Assembly: GCA_028696165.1 (NCBI GenBank)
Contig: JAQVHQ010000030.1
Coordinates: 1-42,830 of the forward strand
Source: Lachnospiraceae bacterium
Lineage (GTDB): Bacteria > Bacillota > Clostridia > Lachnospirales > Lachnospiraceae
Direction: 5' to 3'
DNA: 42,830 nt
In this document: piece after piece, positions 7,082 to 16,971 of the stretch
Position numbering within the stretch: the stretch's first letter is position 1
How the letters are laid out: each line of letters begins with the position of its first letter
Position numbers and translations under genes: made by a program
The notes under the pieces: model-generated
Database searches by the model: none
Told to the model about the DNA's origin: nothing
Seen by the model: the letters and a program-made list of their open reading frames with translations, nothing else

Positions 7082-8563
7082 TTAATTTTCATACCAGCCT
7101 ACGACACCAGGTGTCAGGTTGATATTGATTTGTTTTACTTCCTGATATTCTTCCAGTCCGTGAATTCCCAGTTCTCTTCCGATACCGCTCATCTTGTAAC
7201 CACCCCATGGTGCTTCGTTGAAGGTTGGATTGTAGCAGTTTATCCATGTGATTCCGGCACGGATTTCTTTGATGACTGTCATGGCTCTGGTTAGGTCTGA
7301 GGTAAATACTGCACCTGCCAGTCCATAATCGGTGTCATTGGCAAGGGCTATTGCTTCTTCCTGTGTTTTAAAGGTCTGTATCGTTACTACCGGGCCAAAT
7401 ATTTCTTCTTTTACAATCTTCATATCCGATGTGCAATTGTCAAATATCGTTGGTCTTACGAAATACCCTTTGGCACATTCCCCTTCTGTATAACGTTCTC
7501 CGCCGCATACCAGGAGAGCTCCCTCTTCTTTTCCGCTTTCTATGTAGGAAAGCACTTTATTCATATGAGCTTCGCTGATTAATGGACCCATATCCGGATT
7601 ATTGACCGGATTGCCTATGGTCATGGCATTGGCTTTGGCTGCCAGTTTCTTTACGAATTCATCTTTGATAGATTCTTCTATGATGATTCGGGAACCTGCT
7701 GAGCAGACTTCGCCCTGGTTAAAGAAGATTCCAATCATAGCCCACTCTACTGCACCATCTATATCTGCATCGGCAAATATTACATTTGGTGATTTTCCTC
7801 CCAGCTCTAAGCCGATTTTTTTCACATTAGAGGCTGCGGCTCTCATAAGTCCCTGTCCAACCCTGGTACTTCCGGTAAATGTCACCATATCTACATCTTT
7901 GTTTTCACCTAATTCATTACCTACTGCCGAACCCGGGCCCTGTACCAGATTGACACTTCCGGCAGGCATGCCTACCTGGTCGAATATTTCAAATAGCTTT
8001 ACCGTAGATAATGGTGTCTTGCTGCTTGGCTTAAATACAATGCTGTTTCCTGCTGCCATTGCCGGAGCCAGTTTCCATACTGCCATAAGGAATGGATAAT
8101 TCCATGGAGTAATCTGTGCACATACGCCAACCGGTTCATGTACGGTGTAGGAATGCATCTTTCCAAACCCTTCGTTTACGTCATAGACACCGCCATAAGG
8201 AGCTTTGATTAATCCTGCGTAATAGCGGAAAGTGTGGATTCCATCATCTATATCGCCTTCTGCTTCTCTTAATGGTTTTCCATTATCCAAGGTGTCCAAC
8301 ATGGCGAATTCATCTTTGGCTGCCTCGATTGCATCTGCGATTTTTAATAAGAAATCTCCGCGAGTCTGGGAATCCATATCCCTCCATTCACGGGTCACAT
8401 AGAAGGATTTCTTAGCCGCTGCAATTGCCTTTCTTGTGTCATCCAAACTGCTTTCGAAAACTTTTGCAAAAACTTCCCCATTGGCCGGATTGATTACATC
8501 AAAGGTTTTTCCCGAACTGCCCTCACTCCACTGGCCGTCGATATACATTTTTTTTGCTTCCAT
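7082..8563 (-). CDS. Aldehyde dehydrogenase, probably 4-aminobutanal (gamma-aminobutyraldehyde) dehydrogenase
   Basis: A 493-residue NAD(P)-dependent aldehyde dehydrogenase. It carries TPWNYPF with the catalytic asparagine, the cofactor motif FTGSTRVGQ, the general base glutamate in LELGGKSPNV and the catalytic cysteine in NQGEVCSAGSR. The family alone allows betaine aldehyde or other substrates. The position between the polyamine-binding protein gene and patA makes 4-aminobutanal the best assignment, producing 4-aminobutyrate. The ATG at 8563 is followed by MEAKKMYIDGQW, a typical start for the family; GAAGGGAT lies upstream at suitable distance. Spacing to patA is 30 bases. Confidence 0.88.
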   Translation of the reverse strand: MEAKKMYIDGQWSEGSSGKTFDVINPANGEVFAKVFESSLDDTRKAIAAAKKSFYVTREWRDMDSQTRGDFLLKIADAIEAAKDEFAMLDTLDNGKPLREAEGDIDDGIHTFRYYAGLIKAPYGGVYDVNEGFGKMHSYTVHEPVGVCAQITPWNYPFLMAVWKLAPAMAAGNSIVFKPSSKTPLSTVKLFEIFDQVGMPAGSVNLVQGPGSAVGNELGENKDVDMVTFTGSTRVGQGLMRAAASNVKKIGLELGGKSPNVIFADADIDGAVEWAMIGIFFNQGEVCSAGSRIIIEESIKDEFVKKLAAKANAMTIGNPVNNPDMGPLISEAHMNKVLSYIESGKEEGALLVCGGERYTEGECAKGYFVRPTIFDNCTSDMKIVKEEIFGPVVTIQTFKTQEEAIALANDTDYGLAGAVFTSDLTRAMTVIKEIRAGITWINCYNPTFNEAPWGGYKMSGIGRELGIHGLEEYQEVKQININLTPGVVGWYEN

Positions 8564-8620
8564 CTTATCACAATCCCTTCTTTGCTATTTTAAATATCTT
8601 CTTTCTGCTTATGTATCTAT

Positions 8621-9682
8621 TTATTTCTTCAATTCTGTCCACATCTGATCATAGACTGCCAGTGTATCATTATCCAGGTTCTGGATAAACTCTCCATTTG
8701 AAATCACATCAGCTGGCGGATTCTTCGCTTCATTGTCTGAATATTCACTTCCAAGCAGTTCTATGGCTGCATCATTTGGATTCAGATATGGAAATTCTTC
8801 CGATACGGCTTTAGATGTCTCTGCATCCAGCATATAGTTGATGAATTTCATAGCGTTATCATAATTTTTTGCTCCCTTTGGAATACTCCAGTTATCTAAG
8901 AACAGATAAGCGCCTTCCTCCGGGTACACAATCTGAATACTTGGATTTTCTTCCATAGCCAGAGCAATCTCAGCACTCCAGCAGTAAGCCATATCGCAGT
9001 CTCCTGAGATCAATGCTGATTTCGGGCTGTCACTGTCATATAATTTGATATTCTCTTTTAATGTGAGGAGTTTTGTCTTTACTTCTTCCAGTTTCGTTGG
9101 ATCACTTTCACTCATGGAGTATCCCATACTTCGTTCTGTCATACCTATTACAGCTCTAAAATCGTCTAAAACTACCATGGAATCAGCAAAAGCCGGGTTA
9201 AATAAATCATCATAGGAAGTTACTTCTTCTGTGATTTTATCTGTATTTACTGCAATTGCAGCTACACCGCCAAGATATGGTACGGAGTACTCTCCTGTTG
9301 GATCATAACTTGGATTTAAGTATGCTTCTCCGATATTTCCGATGTTGGTCAGCTGCTCACTGTCTAATTTTTCCAGCATATCCTGTGAGATTAACTGTTC
9401 TACCATATAATCACTAGGCTGGATGATATCATAGGCACCCTCATCTTCTGATTTTACTTTTGCAAGCATATCTTCATTTGAAGAAAAGGTGGAGACATTT
9501 ACTTTGATTCCTGTCTCTTCCTCAAATCCTGAGATTACAGAATCCGGAACATATTCTGTCCATACAAAGACATTTAACTCACCATTTTCTCCACCGGCTG
9601 ACGAGGAACTTCCGCCACAGCCAGTTACCATTGCCATTACCATGGACGCTGCCACTACCATACAACAAATTTTCTTTTTCAT
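8621..9682 (-). CDS. potD: Spermidine/putrescine ABC transporter, substrate-binding lipoprotein
   Basis: A 353-residue extracellular binding protein. It starts with a lipoprotein signal, MKKKICCMVVAASMVMA then MVTGCGG, where the lipobox cysteine would be lipidated. The mature part begins NVFVWTEYVPDSVISGFEEE, close to the PotD/PotF pattern with the tryptophan and tyrosine residues that line the polyamine site, and includes DIIQPSDYM and the late IPKGAKN segment. In a Gram-positive cell it is anchored on the outer face of the membrane and hands polyamines to PotB-PotC. It follows potC by 12 bases. Confidence 0.92.
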   Translation of the reverse strand: MKKKICCMVVAASMVMAMVTGCGGSSSSAGGENGELNVFVWTEYVPDSVISGFEEETGIKVNVSTFSSNEDMLAKVKSEDEGAYDIIQPSDYMVEQLISQDMLEKLDSEQLTNIGNIGEAYLNPSYDPTGEYSVPYLGGVAAIAVNTDKITEEVTSYDDLFNPAFADSMVVLDDFRAVIGMTERSMGYSMSESDPTKLEEVKTKLLTLKENIKLYDSDSPKSALISGDCDMAYCWSAEIALAMEENPSIQIVYPEEGAYLFLDNWSIPKGAKNYDNAMKFINYMLDAETSKAVSEEFPYLNPNDAAIELLGSEYSDNEAKNPPADVISNGEFIQNLDNDTLAVYDQMWTELKK

Positions 9683-9694
9683 AATCTTTTCCTC

Positions 9695-10495
9695 CTACTG
9701 TTTGTTCTTTGTAAAGATACCACTTTGCGTCAATATAACTAAAACTACCGTTCCCAGAAGAATCAATGTGGATAATGCATTCACATCAGGTGCTACACCG
9801 CTTTTTATACTTTCCATAACCTTTAATGGATAGGTCTTGGTCTGCCCATTTGTAAAATAACTGATGATTACATCATCGATAGATAAGGTAAATGCAAGTA
9901 AAGCTCCGCCTCCGATTCCAGGTGCCAGTACCGGAAGTGTTATATTAAAAAATGTCTTAATCCGATTTGCTCCCAGGTCCATAGATGCTTCTTCAATGGA
10001 ATTATCATAACCAGATAACCGGGCACGAACATTGAAGATAACATATGGTATGGAGAAAGTGGTGTGAGCTAATACCAGTGTCAGCACGCCTCTTGGAATA
10101 TGCGTATTGGTAAATAAAGTAAGTAAGGATATACCCAGAACAATTTCCGGTATTACCACCGGTATGTAAAGCAGTCCGTCAATAGCTGATTTTCCTTTGA
10201 ATTTGTATTTATACATTCCAACAGCTGCGATGGTTCCGATACAGGTTGCCAGCAGCGTACTGCATATGGCAATCAATATGGTGTTTCCAAAGGAACTTAA
10301 AAGTGCTGTGTTGTCAAAGAGTTTCATATACCAGTCAAAGGTAAATCCCTTCCAGCTTAAATATGGTTTCGATGTGGTTGCATTGAAGGAATTGACCACA
10401 ATTACTATAATTGGAAGGAATAAGAACAGATATACCAGTGTACAGAAGATGATACTGCTTACTTTCTTGACTCCCCGTTTGCTCTGTCTGCTCAT
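9695..10495 (-). CDS. potC: Spermidine/putrescine ABC transporter permease
   Basis: A 266-residue membrane protein with about six transmembrane segments, the first near residues 14-35 (SSIIFCTLVYLFLFLPIIVI). The binding-protein-dependent transport motif EEASMDLGANRIKTFFNITLP contacts the ATPase PotA. The following segment SIDDVIISYFTNG is characteristic of PotC. The gene starts three bases after potB ends, and PotB and PotC are expected to form the heterodimeric channel. The start ATG at 10495 encodes MSRQSKRGVKK, a basic cytoplasmic N-terminus. Confidence 0.92.
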   Translation of the reverse strand: MSRQSKRGVKKVSSIIFCTLVYLFLFLPIIVIVVNSFNATTSKPYLSWKGFTFDWYMKLFDNTALLSSFGNTILIAICSTLLATCIGTIAAVGMYKYKFKGKSAIDGLLYIPVVIPEIVLGISLLTLFTNTHIPRGVLTLVLAHTTFSIPYVIFNVRARLSGYDNSIEEASMDLGANRIKTFFNITLPVLAPGIGGGALLAFTLSIDDVIISYFTNGQTKTYPLKVMESIKSGVAPDVNALSTLILLGTVVLVILTQSGIFTKNKQ

Positions 10496-10498
10496 CTT

Positions 10499-11365
10499 CT
10501 ACACCCCCAAACTGTCCATATCGCCGCCGCATTTCTGATAAAGTTTTACCAGAAGCAGGGTGAGTGCAATTAATATAATAGAAAGAGCTGCGCCTAGCGG
10601 CCAGTTATTACCGCTCTGGAACTGTCTTTCAATCAGGTTACCGATTACATCCGCATTACCGCCGCCCAGGATATCAGATACAAAGAAGAATCCAAGACAA
10701 GGGATAAATACCATAATCGAACCGGAGAAGATTCCGCTTGCGGTCAGTGGAAGTATAACTTTCAGAAAAGTAGTTTTCCCTCTGGCACCCAAATCTGAGG
10801 ATGCTTCCAATAAATTGGTATCCAGTTTTTCAATTGCTGTGTAAAGGGGCAACACCATAAATGGAAATAAGCAATACACCATACCAAGTACTGTAGTCCC
10901 TCTGTTAAATAAAAATTCTATAGGAGCACCTGTCAGATGCAGTGTCTGCAAAGTGTTGTTCAGCCATCCATTTGTTCCCAGGAAAGTTCTCCAACCATAG
11001 ATACGAATCAAGGAGTTCGTCCAAAATGGAATGATAACCAACATGTAGAGAATCGCTTTTTTCTTGCTCAACGTTCTCGCAATTATGAAGGAAAATGGAT
11101 AAGCGATTACGATACAGATTAATGTTGTGAGAAATGCAATTAAAAGTGACTGCAGATATATCTGTACATAATTGGCATCGAACAATCTTCGATAATTATC
11201 CAATGTAAATTGAAACTGCACATTGTAATGTGAATCCAGCGAGCAGAAGCTCATTACCAATACATACAAGAGTGGAATGGCTACAAAGAATGCCAGCCAG
11301 AGTGTTACCGGGCCTACCATGGTAAGCGCTGGAATCGTCTGGGACTTCATTTTATGTTTGGACAT
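10499..11365 (-). CDS. potB: Spermidine/putrescine ABC transporter permease
   Basis: A 288-residue membrane protein with six predicted segments, the first near residues 14-40 (IPALTMVGPVTLWLAFFVAI). It contains the ATPase-contacting motif EASSDLGARGKTTFLKVILPL and the PotB-type stretch IPFWTNSLIRIYGWRTFLG. It partners PotC and is driven by PotA. The gene begins 20 bases after potA ends. The tail ends GGDMDSLGV. Nothing looks disrupted. Confidence 0.92.
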   Translation of the reverse strand: MSKHKMKSQTIPALTMVGPVTLWLAFFVAIPLLYVLVMSFCSLDSHYNVQFQFTLDNYRRLFDANYVQIYLQSLLIAFLTTLICIVIAYPFSFIIARTLSKKKAILYMLVIIPFWTNSLIRIYGWRTFLGTNGWLNNTLQTLHLTGAPIEFLFNRGTTVLGMVYCLFPFMVLPLYTAIEKLDTNLLEASSDLGARGKTTFLKVILPLTASGIFSGSIMVFIPCLGFFFVSDILGGGNADVIGNLIERQFQSGNNWPLGAALSIILIALTLLLVKLYQKCGGDMDSLGV

Positions 11366-11385
11366 GTATCAGACCCCCTTTCCTG

Positions 11386-12510
11386 TCAGGATACAGAAGA
11401 AAATGTCATATTTTCCACTGCATCGAAGAATACCTGGCTTCTGGAATGAATCAACTTTGCGTCATCCTCATTCCAATATAGATATACCTTGCCATCTGTA
11501 GGAATACTCTGCCCTGCAAGTCTCTCTATCTTGACTTCATTTCCATTTGGCAGGATAACAATTGCCTTTAGGATAGAGCCTACATAAACCTGTTCTTTTA
11601 CGGATGCCTCAATGGTAAAGCCTTCCACCGGTTCAAAAGAATATTGCATGCGCTCCGGTCTGACGGATATGGCAACCATCTCATTCATCTGATAATCACT
11701 GCCTTTGGCTGTCACAGTTCCGGTTTCCAGAGTAACTGAGACCGCATCACCCTCTATGCCAGATACACATCCCTCGAAGAGATTAGTCTCCCCTATGAAT
11801 GTTGCGACAAACTTAGATGCCGGTCTTTCATAGATATCCGTTGGAGTTCCAATCTGCTCAAGCACACCGTCATTCATAATGGCGATACGGTCGCTCATGG
11901 TCAATGCCTCCTCCTGATCATGAGTTACATAGATAAAGGTGATGTTTAATTTCTTCTGAAGTCTCTTTAATTCCAGCTGCATCTGTTTTCTGAGTTTCAA
12001 GTCCAATGCGCCTAAGGGTTCATCCAACAGGAGTACCTGCGGACGGTTAATCAATGCTCTTGCAATGGCCACACGCTGTTTCTGTCCACCGGATAACTGA
12101 GAAGGATACCTTTTTTCAAATCCGCCTAACTGAACCAGATCCAACATATTTGTCACACGCTCTTTAATTTCTGCTTTTGCAGTTTTCTTAATTTTCAATC
12201 CATATGCCACATTGTCAAAGATGGTCATATGTGGAAATAAAGCATAGCTCTGAAATACAGTGTTTACATTTCTCTCAAAAGGTTCCTGATTTTCAATATT
12301 TACTCCTGCAACTTTAATGCTTCCACTGGTAGGTTCTTCAAATCCGGCTACCATACGAAGTGTTGTGGTCTTACCACATCCAGATGAACCCAGCAGTGTA
12401 AGAAATTCGCCTTCATAAACGGAAATAGATAAATCTTTTACGACATGATTTGTTCCTCCGTAGATTTTATTAACGCCCTCTATCTCAACCATTACTTTTT
12501 TATCATTCAA
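11386..12510 (-). CDS. potA: Spermidine/putrescine ABC transporter ATPase (TTG start)
   Basis: A 374-residue ABC ATPase: Walker A LGSSGCGKTTTLR, signature QLSGGQKQRVAIAR, Walker B VLLLDEPLGALD, switch histidine in VTHDQEEAL, then a C-terminal TOBE regulatory domain from about residue 280 with FIGETNLFEG. The first codon is TTG at 12510. It is preferred because GAGGTGAT lies at the right distance upstream; an in-frame ATG 18 bases later lacks an equal site. The start lies 24 bases after the PII gene, so PII and PotA are made from one message and PII might act on the transporter, which is an inference. Confidence 0.92.
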   Translation of the reverse strand: MNDKKVMVEIEGVNKIYGGTNHVVKDLSISVYEGEFLTLLGSSGCGKTTTLRMVAGFEEPTSGSIKVAGVNIENQEPFERNVNTVFQSYALFPHMTIFDNVAYGLKIKKTAKAEIKERVTNMLDLVQLGGFEKRYPSQLSGGQKQRVAIARALINRPQVLLLDEPLGALDLKLRKQMQLELKRLQKKLNITFIYVTHDQEEALTMSDRIAIMNDGVLEQIGTPTDIYERPASKFVATFIGETNLFEGCVSGIEGDAVSVTLETGTVTAKGSDYQMNEMVAISVRPERMQYSFEPVEGFTIEASVKEQVYVGSILKAIVILPNGNEVKIERLAGQSIPTDGKVYLYWNEDDAKLIHSRSQVFFDAVENMTFSSVS

Positions 12511-12534
12511 ATCTTATCACCTCATTCCTCAAGC

Positions 12535-12888
12535 TTATAAAGCTTTCTTACCTCGTTCACCAGTTCTGATTCGAATTGCATCTTCGATATTTCGTATAAA
12601 TATTTTTCCATCACCTACATGGTCAGTGGCCATCTTATCTCTAACTTCTGCAATGACTGAATCTACGATTTTATCATCTACCACTGCCTCTACACGAATC
12701 TTTGGAAGCAGATTAATGGTTGTCTTAAATCCTTTGATTTCTGTTACGCCTGTTTCCTGCACAGTACCTTTTTGAGCACCGCATCCCATGACACTTGATA
12801 TCGTCATACCGCCACATCCAAGCTTATCTAAGATTCCCTTTAAAGTCTCTAACTGTTCCGGCCTGATTATCATTACCATCTCTTTCAT
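12535..12888 (-). CDS. PII family signalling protein at the head of the polyamine operon
   Basis: A 117-residue PII protein (GlnB/GlnK family), a homotrimer that reads the ATP/ADP ratio and usually 2-oxoglutarate. Features are MKEMVMIIRPEQLETLK, GCGGMTISSV, the T-loop region from GCGAQKG to TEIKGFKTTINLLPKIRVE, and the late DGKIFIRNIEDAIRIRTGERG, which is the family C-terminal signature. The T-loop has no tyrosine at the place where Tyr51 of E. coli GlnB is uridylylated, so that modification is not possible. Start ATG 12888 follows GAGGAGG. Membership of a pot operon instead of the usual amtB pairing is uncommon and suggests that polyamine uptake responds to nitrogen or energy state. Confidence 0.88.
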   Translation of the reverse strand: MKEMVMIIRPEQLETLKGILDKLGCGGMTISSVMGCGAQKGTVQETGVTEIKGFKTTINLLPKIRVEAVVDDKIVDSVIAEVRDKMATDHVGDGKIFIRNIEDAIRIRTGERGKKAL

Positions 12889-12913
12889 GCAGCATCCTCC
12901 TCTTTTTGCAATA

Positions 12914-12947
12914 ACTAAAAAAGAGCCGCCTAAATGCTAGACAGCTC
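12914..12947 (-). terminator. Intrinsic terminator in the leader of the PII-pot operon (candidate attenuator)
   Basis: On the minus strand a 10-bp stem, GAGCTGTCTA with TAGGCGGCTC (two G-U pairs), carries a GCATT loop and is followed directly by TTTTTTAG. Only about 26 bases separate it from the PII start codon, with the ribosome site in between. A promoter can hardly fit in that gap, so the terminator should lie inside the operon leader. A tiny reading frame MAKELSSI ends in the loop, but it has no visible ribosome site. Confidence 0.7.
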
Positions 12948-13091
12948 CTTCGCCATTTCTGGTTGCTTTTTTAATTTATATTAAATATACTCTTTTTATT
13001 TTAAAATACAATGCTCTTTTTTCTTGATTTTTCTACTTCTTTTGTGTCTTTGTGTACTTCTATTTTCTCCCTATATACTTCTTTTAGCTTA

Positions 13092-13160
13092 TATTTATTC
13101 CAAAAGAAGATAATGGCTCAGATGCATTATGCCACAATGCTGACATAACATATCTGAGCC
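13092..13160 (-). terminator. Terminator downstream of the LuxR-type gene
   Basis: A 9-bp perfect stem GGCTCAGAT/ATCTGAGCC (13152-13160 with 13115-13123) with an inner TTATG/CATAA pairing, followed on the minus strand by ATTATCTTCTTTTGG. It lies 19 bases past the stop codon. Confidence 0.65.
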
Positions 13161-13178
13161 ACTCACTTTCGTTCCTGT

Positions 13179-13928
13179 TTATTCCCGCTCACGAACCATT
13201 TTAAATAGCTGCACCCGGTTATTAATCTCCAGTTTTCGGTATATATTGAGAATGTGTTTTTTCAAAGTATTCACACTGATGGACAAATCTACACAGATAT
13301 CATCATTCTCCTGTCCATCCATAAGTTTTCGTAAAATAGTATGTTCCCGCTTCGTCAGGTGATACTGCTCTGCAGCCTGGGAAACAGTCAGTTTGCCTGC
13401 AGATTTTTCCTCAACTTCATGAACTTCCCATAGGCGATAGGACAGATGGTCCTTCAGCATATCCAGCATAAAGATATCATCATAAGAAAAATTATCCTTT
13501 CCGATGGTCCGGTAGAAGGTAATTACACCCAGAAATTCCTTATCTTTTCCAAGAATCATCTGTAAGGAATAATGCCAGTTGTTGGGGCGGTAAATAGCCT
13601 GATAATACTGGGTTTTTACACGTTTCTCATCCGAAATAATATCGGTCTCTCGATAGACGATGGATTTCCCGCTGTACATAATTCCCCTGCTGTAATCCTC
13701 TTCATCCATCTGTGCCACCCGGTTTCCATCACAATTAAAAGTCACCGGTTCAACCAGCCCTTTATGATGAACGGTATCTGCCAGGAAGAAATCTGCACTG
13801 TCAAAGTCCAGCACCATCTTTAACTGCTCCAACAGATTTTCTCTCATTTCGGTCAAATCCTTTGTTGTATAAACCTTGTAAATAATATTATTCAGCACCA
13901 TAAAATCACTGGTTTCAATCTGTTTCAT
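13179..13928 (-). CDS. LuxR-type transcriptional regulator with GAF-like sensor domain
   Basis: A 249-residue regulator. The C-terminal 65 residues form a LuxR/GerE helix-turn-helix with LTKREHTILRKLMDG, DICVDLSISVNTLKKH and NIYRKLEINNR. The N-terminal 170 residues have no receiver aspartates and look like a GAF-type sensor, with MVLDFDSADFFLAD and an internal LGVITFYR strand. I place the start at 13928 because AGGAGG lies six bases upstream of that ATG; the longer frame to 13982 has no ribosome site. It stands alone, 290 bases upstream of and in line with the PII-polyamine operon, and is a reasonable candidate for its regulator. The ligand is unknown. Confidence 0.8.
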   Translation of the reverse strand: MKQIETSDFMVLNNIIYKVYTTKDLTEMRENLLEQLKMVLDFDSADFFLADTVHHKGLVEPVTFNCDGNRVAQMDEEDYSRGIMYSGKSIVYRETDIISDEKRVKTQYYQAIYRPNNWHYSLQMILGKDKEFLGVITFYRTIGKDNFSYDDIFMLDMLKDHLSYRLWEVHEVEEKSAGKLTVSQAAEQYHLTKREHTILRKLMDGQENDDICVDLSISVNTLKKHILNIYRKLEINNRVQLFKMVRERE

Positions 13929-14043
13929 ATCTGCCTCCTGCCTGTATATGCATCCTAAATGATGCATAATCTCTATAGTCAACTAGTATATCTCATGCAA
14001 CGATTGAAGAAGAAATACTTTTTCTGAATATATAAATAGCACA

Positions 14044-14099
14044 AACGGAGCAGATGGACTACTCCATTCTGCTCCGTTGCATATGATTGTTAATCATAT
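14044..14099. terminator. Two adjacent hairpins in the gap upstream of the LuxR-type gene
   Basis: The first is AACGGAGCAGA with TCTGCTCCGTT plus TGGA/TCCA (14044-14078). The second is ATATGATT-GTT-AATCATAT (14081-14099), followed on the plus strand by CTGATTATTTTT. They separate the amidase gene from the regulator gene and probably stop read-through. The rest of 13929-14341 is AT-rich and shows no gene. Confidence 0.45.
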
Positions 14100-14240
14100 C
14101 TGATTATTTTTCATTCGTCAAGTATTTTTTTATTTTATTATTTTCATTTTTCTTTTAGACTTCTCGCCTATTCCTGATAATTTCTAACCTGCGATAATTA
14201 TCCCCTTCCAGCAATAGTATCTTTGTATTCGTCATAAAAT

Positions 14241-14284
14241 AAGACTTAGAACAAGTTACATTTCTATAACTTACTCTAAGTCTT
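14241..14284 (-). terminator. Probable terminator of the amidase gene
   Basis: A 10-bp perfect stem AAGACTTAGA/TCTAAGTCTT with an inner AAGTTA/TAACTT pairing, 58 bases downstream of the amidase stop. The minus-strand continuation ATTTTATG is moderately T-rich. Confidence 0.65.
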
Positions 14285-14341
14285 CTATATTTTCTATATA
14301 CTTATGTAAACAAATTCAATACTAGAGTTTTTACCGTCTTA

Positions 14342-15112
14342 CTACTTTGCTTCAACTTCGCTCTCTACCACTCCAATATATTCCTGCACATCACCCTTAA
14401 ACGCCGCCCAGGCATCCTCATTTTCCACAAAGTATTTCGGACAAAGTTTTCCGGTCACATCATAGTGTCGAATGACCTGTTCGGAGCTCAACCCGAATCT
14501 ATAACACAGCCATCCGGTAAGCTTCACCAGCGAATCGTATGTTGCCTGATTAAATTGACCTGTCTCATCAGGATGACAGCACTCGATGGATAATGTATCT
14601 GAATTTCGATCATTGGAAGCATAAGAAATCTCCGCGGTAGGAATGCACTGGACAATCTCCCCATCCAATCCCACGATAAAATGACTGCTGACTTTTGTCT
14701 CATGGGAATCTTTTAATCCTTCAAAATAATCACGGTTATTCTGTGCTGTTGCTCCCGGATTTGCAGTATAGTGAACCACAATTCCATTTATCTGTTCTAA
14801 CGGAACTCCTGGCCTCGAATATTCATTTACTGTGAGTAATTCTGCGTTCATCTCTGGTGCTCCCGTCCAATCAATATCAGAAGCTCCATCCAGACTCTGA
14901 GCTGTATTGTTCTCTTTTTTATCTCTTCCCAGTATTTTACTGGCCAAAAACAAAATCCCTAATACCAGAAATGCTGCAATTCCTACCAGTACGATTCTGC
15001 TGAATAATTCCTGCTTTCTCTGCTGCCTCTGTTTTGAAACACTTCTCCCAGAAGTTTTTCGCTGTACAGAAGTGTGTCTCTGCGTAGTCTTTCGTCTCTG
15101 TTGCTTTGCCAT
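14342..15112 (-). CDS. Membrane-anchored N-acetylmuramoyl-L-alanine amidase (Amidase_2 domain)
   Basis: A 256-residue cell-wall hydrolase that would cleave the bond between N-acetylmuramate and the first L-alanine of the stem peptide. The very basic N-terminus (MAKQQRRKTTQRHTSVQRK) is followed by one transmembrane helix, about residues 41-62 (IVLVGIAAFLVLGILFLA). The amidase domain begins near residue 105 with NGIVVHYTANPG, supplying the first zinc histidine. It continues with VSSHFIVGLDG and TLSIECCHPDE and ends with IRHYDVTGKLCPKYF, supplying the later zinc ligands. The start at 15112 has CGGAGG upstream; the frame extends eight codons further without one. No operon partner is evident. Confidence 0.85.
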   Translation of the reverse strand: MAKQQRRKTTQRHTSVQRKTSGRSVSKQRQQRKQELFSRIVLVGIAAFLVLGILFLASKILGRDKKENNTAQSLDGASDIDWTGAPEMNAELLTVNEYSRPGVPLEQINGIVVHYTANPGATAQNNRDYFEGLKDSHETKVSSHFIVGLDGEIVQCIPTAEISYASNDRNSDTLSIECCHPDETGQFNQATYDSLVKLTGWLCYRFGLSSEQVIRHYDVTGKLCPKYFVENEDAWAAFKGDVQEYIGVVESEVEAK

Positions 15113-15257
15113 ACCCTTTTTCCTCCGGTAGTACATTTAAACGCCTATATGACGTCTTTATGCATAGTAACCCAAGTTTTATCTCCCATTATTTCACGCT
15201 GTGACCACTTATCCTCATCCCCGAAATTCACCAGATCTTTTCCAGCGTTCTTGACAC

Positions 15258-15293
15258 CAAAGGGCGAAGTGACCACCGCCGCTTCGCCCTTTG
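15258..15293. terminator. GC-rich hairpin between guaB and the amidase gene
   Basis: A perfect 12-bp stem CAAAGGGCGAAG/CTTCGCCCTTTG with a 12-base loop. It lies about 100 bases beyond the guaB stop and lacks a clear T-run on either side, so it is a weak or factor-assisted terminator, or an RNA-stabilising hairpin. The rest of 15113-15395 shows no gene. Confidence 0.5.
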
Positions 15294-15395
15294 CTATTAT
15301 ATCTTATATATATCATATTGCCAAAATTTCACAATCATATATCACATATTTTATTCCATCATAAAAGACTATGACTATTCGATTCCGGCCGCATA

Positions 15396-16868
<1,473 letters not shown>

Positions 16869-16890
16869 TTACATATTAGTAATTGACTAT

Positions 16891-16914
16891 TGCCCGACAG
16901 TTATCTGTCCGGCA
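16891..16914 (-). promoter_or_regulatory. Hairpin in the guaB leader
   Basis: TGCCCGACAG-TTAT-CTGTCCGGCA on the plus strand forms a 10-bp stem with one mismatch, inside the guaB 5' leader. It has no T-run. I do not recognise a purine riboswitch core in the leader. Confidence 0.3.
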
Positions 16915-16942
16915 TCCTCCAGTTACATATATTTTACCAACT

Positions 16943-16971
16943 ATAGTAACAAAATTCGACAACCATGTCAA
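16943..16971 (-). promoter_or_regulatory. Sigma-A promoter of guaB
   Basis: On the minus strand TTGACA (16966-16971), 17 bases, then TACTAT (16943-16948). The -35 overlaps the stop codon of the upstream membrane-protein gene. The leader is about 85 bases long. Confidence 0.8.

Noticed and set aside
12914-12975. Glutamine (glnA/downstream-peptide) or ANTAR-type leader before the PII gene
   Set aside because: The conserved bases of the glutamine aptamers are not present, and the loops are not the hexaloops required for ANTAR binding.
16885-16942. Purine or ZTP riboswitch upstream of guaB
   Set aside because: Only one short hairpin is seen; the conserved junction bases of the purine class and the ZTP 3' signature are missing.
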